A stretch of 42,540 nt of DNA from an uncultured Eubacterium sp. GTDB lineage: Bacteria > Bacillota > Clostridia > Lachnospirales > Lachnospiraceae. Below the pieces are notes generated by a model, which was not told the origin of the DNA, searched no databases, and saw only the letters and a program-made list of their open reading frames with translations. Of this stretch, positions 42,033 through 42,540 are shown one piece after another (position 1 is the stretch's first letter; the number at the start of each line of letters is the position of its first letter). The translations under genes and the position numbers were made by a program. The DNA lies in assembly GCA_900547255.1 (NCBI GenBank), contig URGC01000004.1, forward strand, positions 1 to 42,540, read 5' to 3'.

Positions 42033-42540
42033 CTATAAATTAATCTTACATAGACATTTGACCGTATATTCAGATACCTTCTGTGCCAGAAGTCTGTTAT
42101 CTTCTTTTTCAAGCAACGCATCGTCTTCCAGGATGTAATCCGCACTGTCTGACGCCGCTTTAAGCATTCTTGAGTCGGCATATATATCTGCAATGCCAAA
42201 ATCTATATCTCCGCTCTGACGGACTCCAAGAAAATCTCCCGGTCCACGGAGCTTTAAATCCTCCTCGGCTATCTTGAAGCCATCATTGGTATCTGCCAGT
42301 ATCTGAAGCCTGTCCTTAGTTTTTTTTGATTTGTTGCCAGATATAAATATGCAATATGACTGATGCTCCCCACGACCTACACGTCCTCTTAACTGATGAA
42401 GCTGTGCCAGTCCAAAGCGTTCTGCATTCTCTATCATCATAACTGATGCATTAGGTACATTGACACCTACCTCAACTACCGTCGTCGATACAAGCACCTG
42501 TATATCATTGGCTAAGAATCTCTCCATTATGCTGTTCTTC
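42033..42540 (-). CDS. recG: ATP-dependent DNA helicase RecG, C-terminal part (5' end outside window)
   Basis: RecG remodels stalled replication forks and branched DNA. Only the last 169 codons are visible; the frame continues beyond the right edge, so the ATG at 42527 is internal. Helicase motifs V and VI are present (VSTTVVEVGVNVPNA and QLHQLRGRVGRGEH), followed by the RecG-specific stretch LRGPGDFLGVRQSG and the C-terminal helices. It is the first visible gene of the leftward unit that includes the small ORF at 41780-42010. Confidence 0.95.
   Translation of the reverse strand, partial: KNSIMERFLANDIQVLVSTTVVEVGVNVPNASVMMIENAERFGLAQLHQLRGRVGRGEHQSYCIFISGNKSKKTKDRLQILADTNDGFKIAEEDLKLRGPGDFLGVRQSGDIDFGIADIYADSRMLKAASDSADYILEDDALLEKEDNRLLAQKVSEYTVKCLCKINL

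Noticed and set aside
1..42540. Many plus-strand ORFs of 60-210 codons, for example at 20339-20974, 2921-3352, 32788-33294 and 30543-31001
   Set aside because: All lie opposite well-identified minus-strand genes, have no SD or family motif, and have composition typical of antisense frames. I found no supported plus-strand gene.
1..42540. CRISPR arrays, insertion sequences, prophage genes, tRNA or rRNA genes, defence systems
   Set aside because: No spaced direct repeats, transposase or integrase motifs, or cloverleaf sequences were noticed; gaps are too short and the gene content is core metabolism and cell biology.

Overview
The window looks like an ordinary chromosomal core region of a low-GC, Gram-positive, anaerobic, spore-forming Clostridia, most likely a Lachnospiraceae. 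The evidence is AT-rich DNA, the sporulation genes spoIVA, yqfC and yqfD, a min system that includes minE next to mreBCD, a DUF4321 gene beside radC, and gene orders known from that family. The genus cannot be fixed from the sequence alone. Every gene I can support is on the minus strand, so transcription runs from high to low coordinates. I see no rRNA, tRNA, prophage, insertion sequence or CRISPR array. No gap between genes exceeds about 130 bases.

From right to left (order of transcription): (1) 42.5-40.2 kb: 3' part of recG, a small unknown ORF, then spoIVA behind a perfect 12-bp hairpin that overlaps its ribosome binding site. (2) 40.1-33.9 kb: purine salvage (apt, deoD), a membrane-anchored MutS-like ATPase, a small membrane protein, alaS, and rpsU with its own promoter and terminator. 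(3) 33.8-30.0 kb: yqfC, yqfD, phoH, ybeY, cdd and a BofC-like membrane protein, a reduced version of the Bacillus yqf-phoH-ybeY-cdd cluster. (4) 30.0-23.2 kb: two overlapping flavoprotein genes, proB, an unrecognised protein, an 18-codon ORF, 5-formyl-THF cyclo-ligase and proA. (5) 23.2-14.8 kb: miaB-mutS-mutL-miaA, in which mismatch repair is flanked by the two enzymes that make ms2i6A37 in tRNA, then a methionine-gamma-lyase-like PLP enzyme. (6) 14.8-2.2 kb: an apparent single operon of 14 genes for shape and division, running from an extended -10 promoter to a strong terminator: DUF4321, radC, mreB, mreC, mreD, PBP2, minC, minD, minE, rodA, mgsA, a HlyD-like membrane protein, yggS and sepF. 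(7) 2.2-0 kb: aroB, lspA and the 5' part of an rluD-type pseudouridine synthase.

No wholly new multi-gene system is evident; most genes belong to known families. The best leads are: the hairpin at spoIVA, which could act as terminator, as ribosome-site lock and as host of an internal sporulation promoter; an MreB whose two classical ATPase residues are replaced (K132, N154); a hexanucleotide repeat inside mutL; the membrane MutS-like protein; the HlyD-like protein in the division operon; the unrecognised 370-residue protein between proB and proA; and an 18-codon ORF that may be the stump of a DUF896 gene.

Start codons were chosen from visible Shine-Dalgarno (SD) sequences. In about a dozen genes this places the start downstream of the longest reading frame; three of these use GTG.
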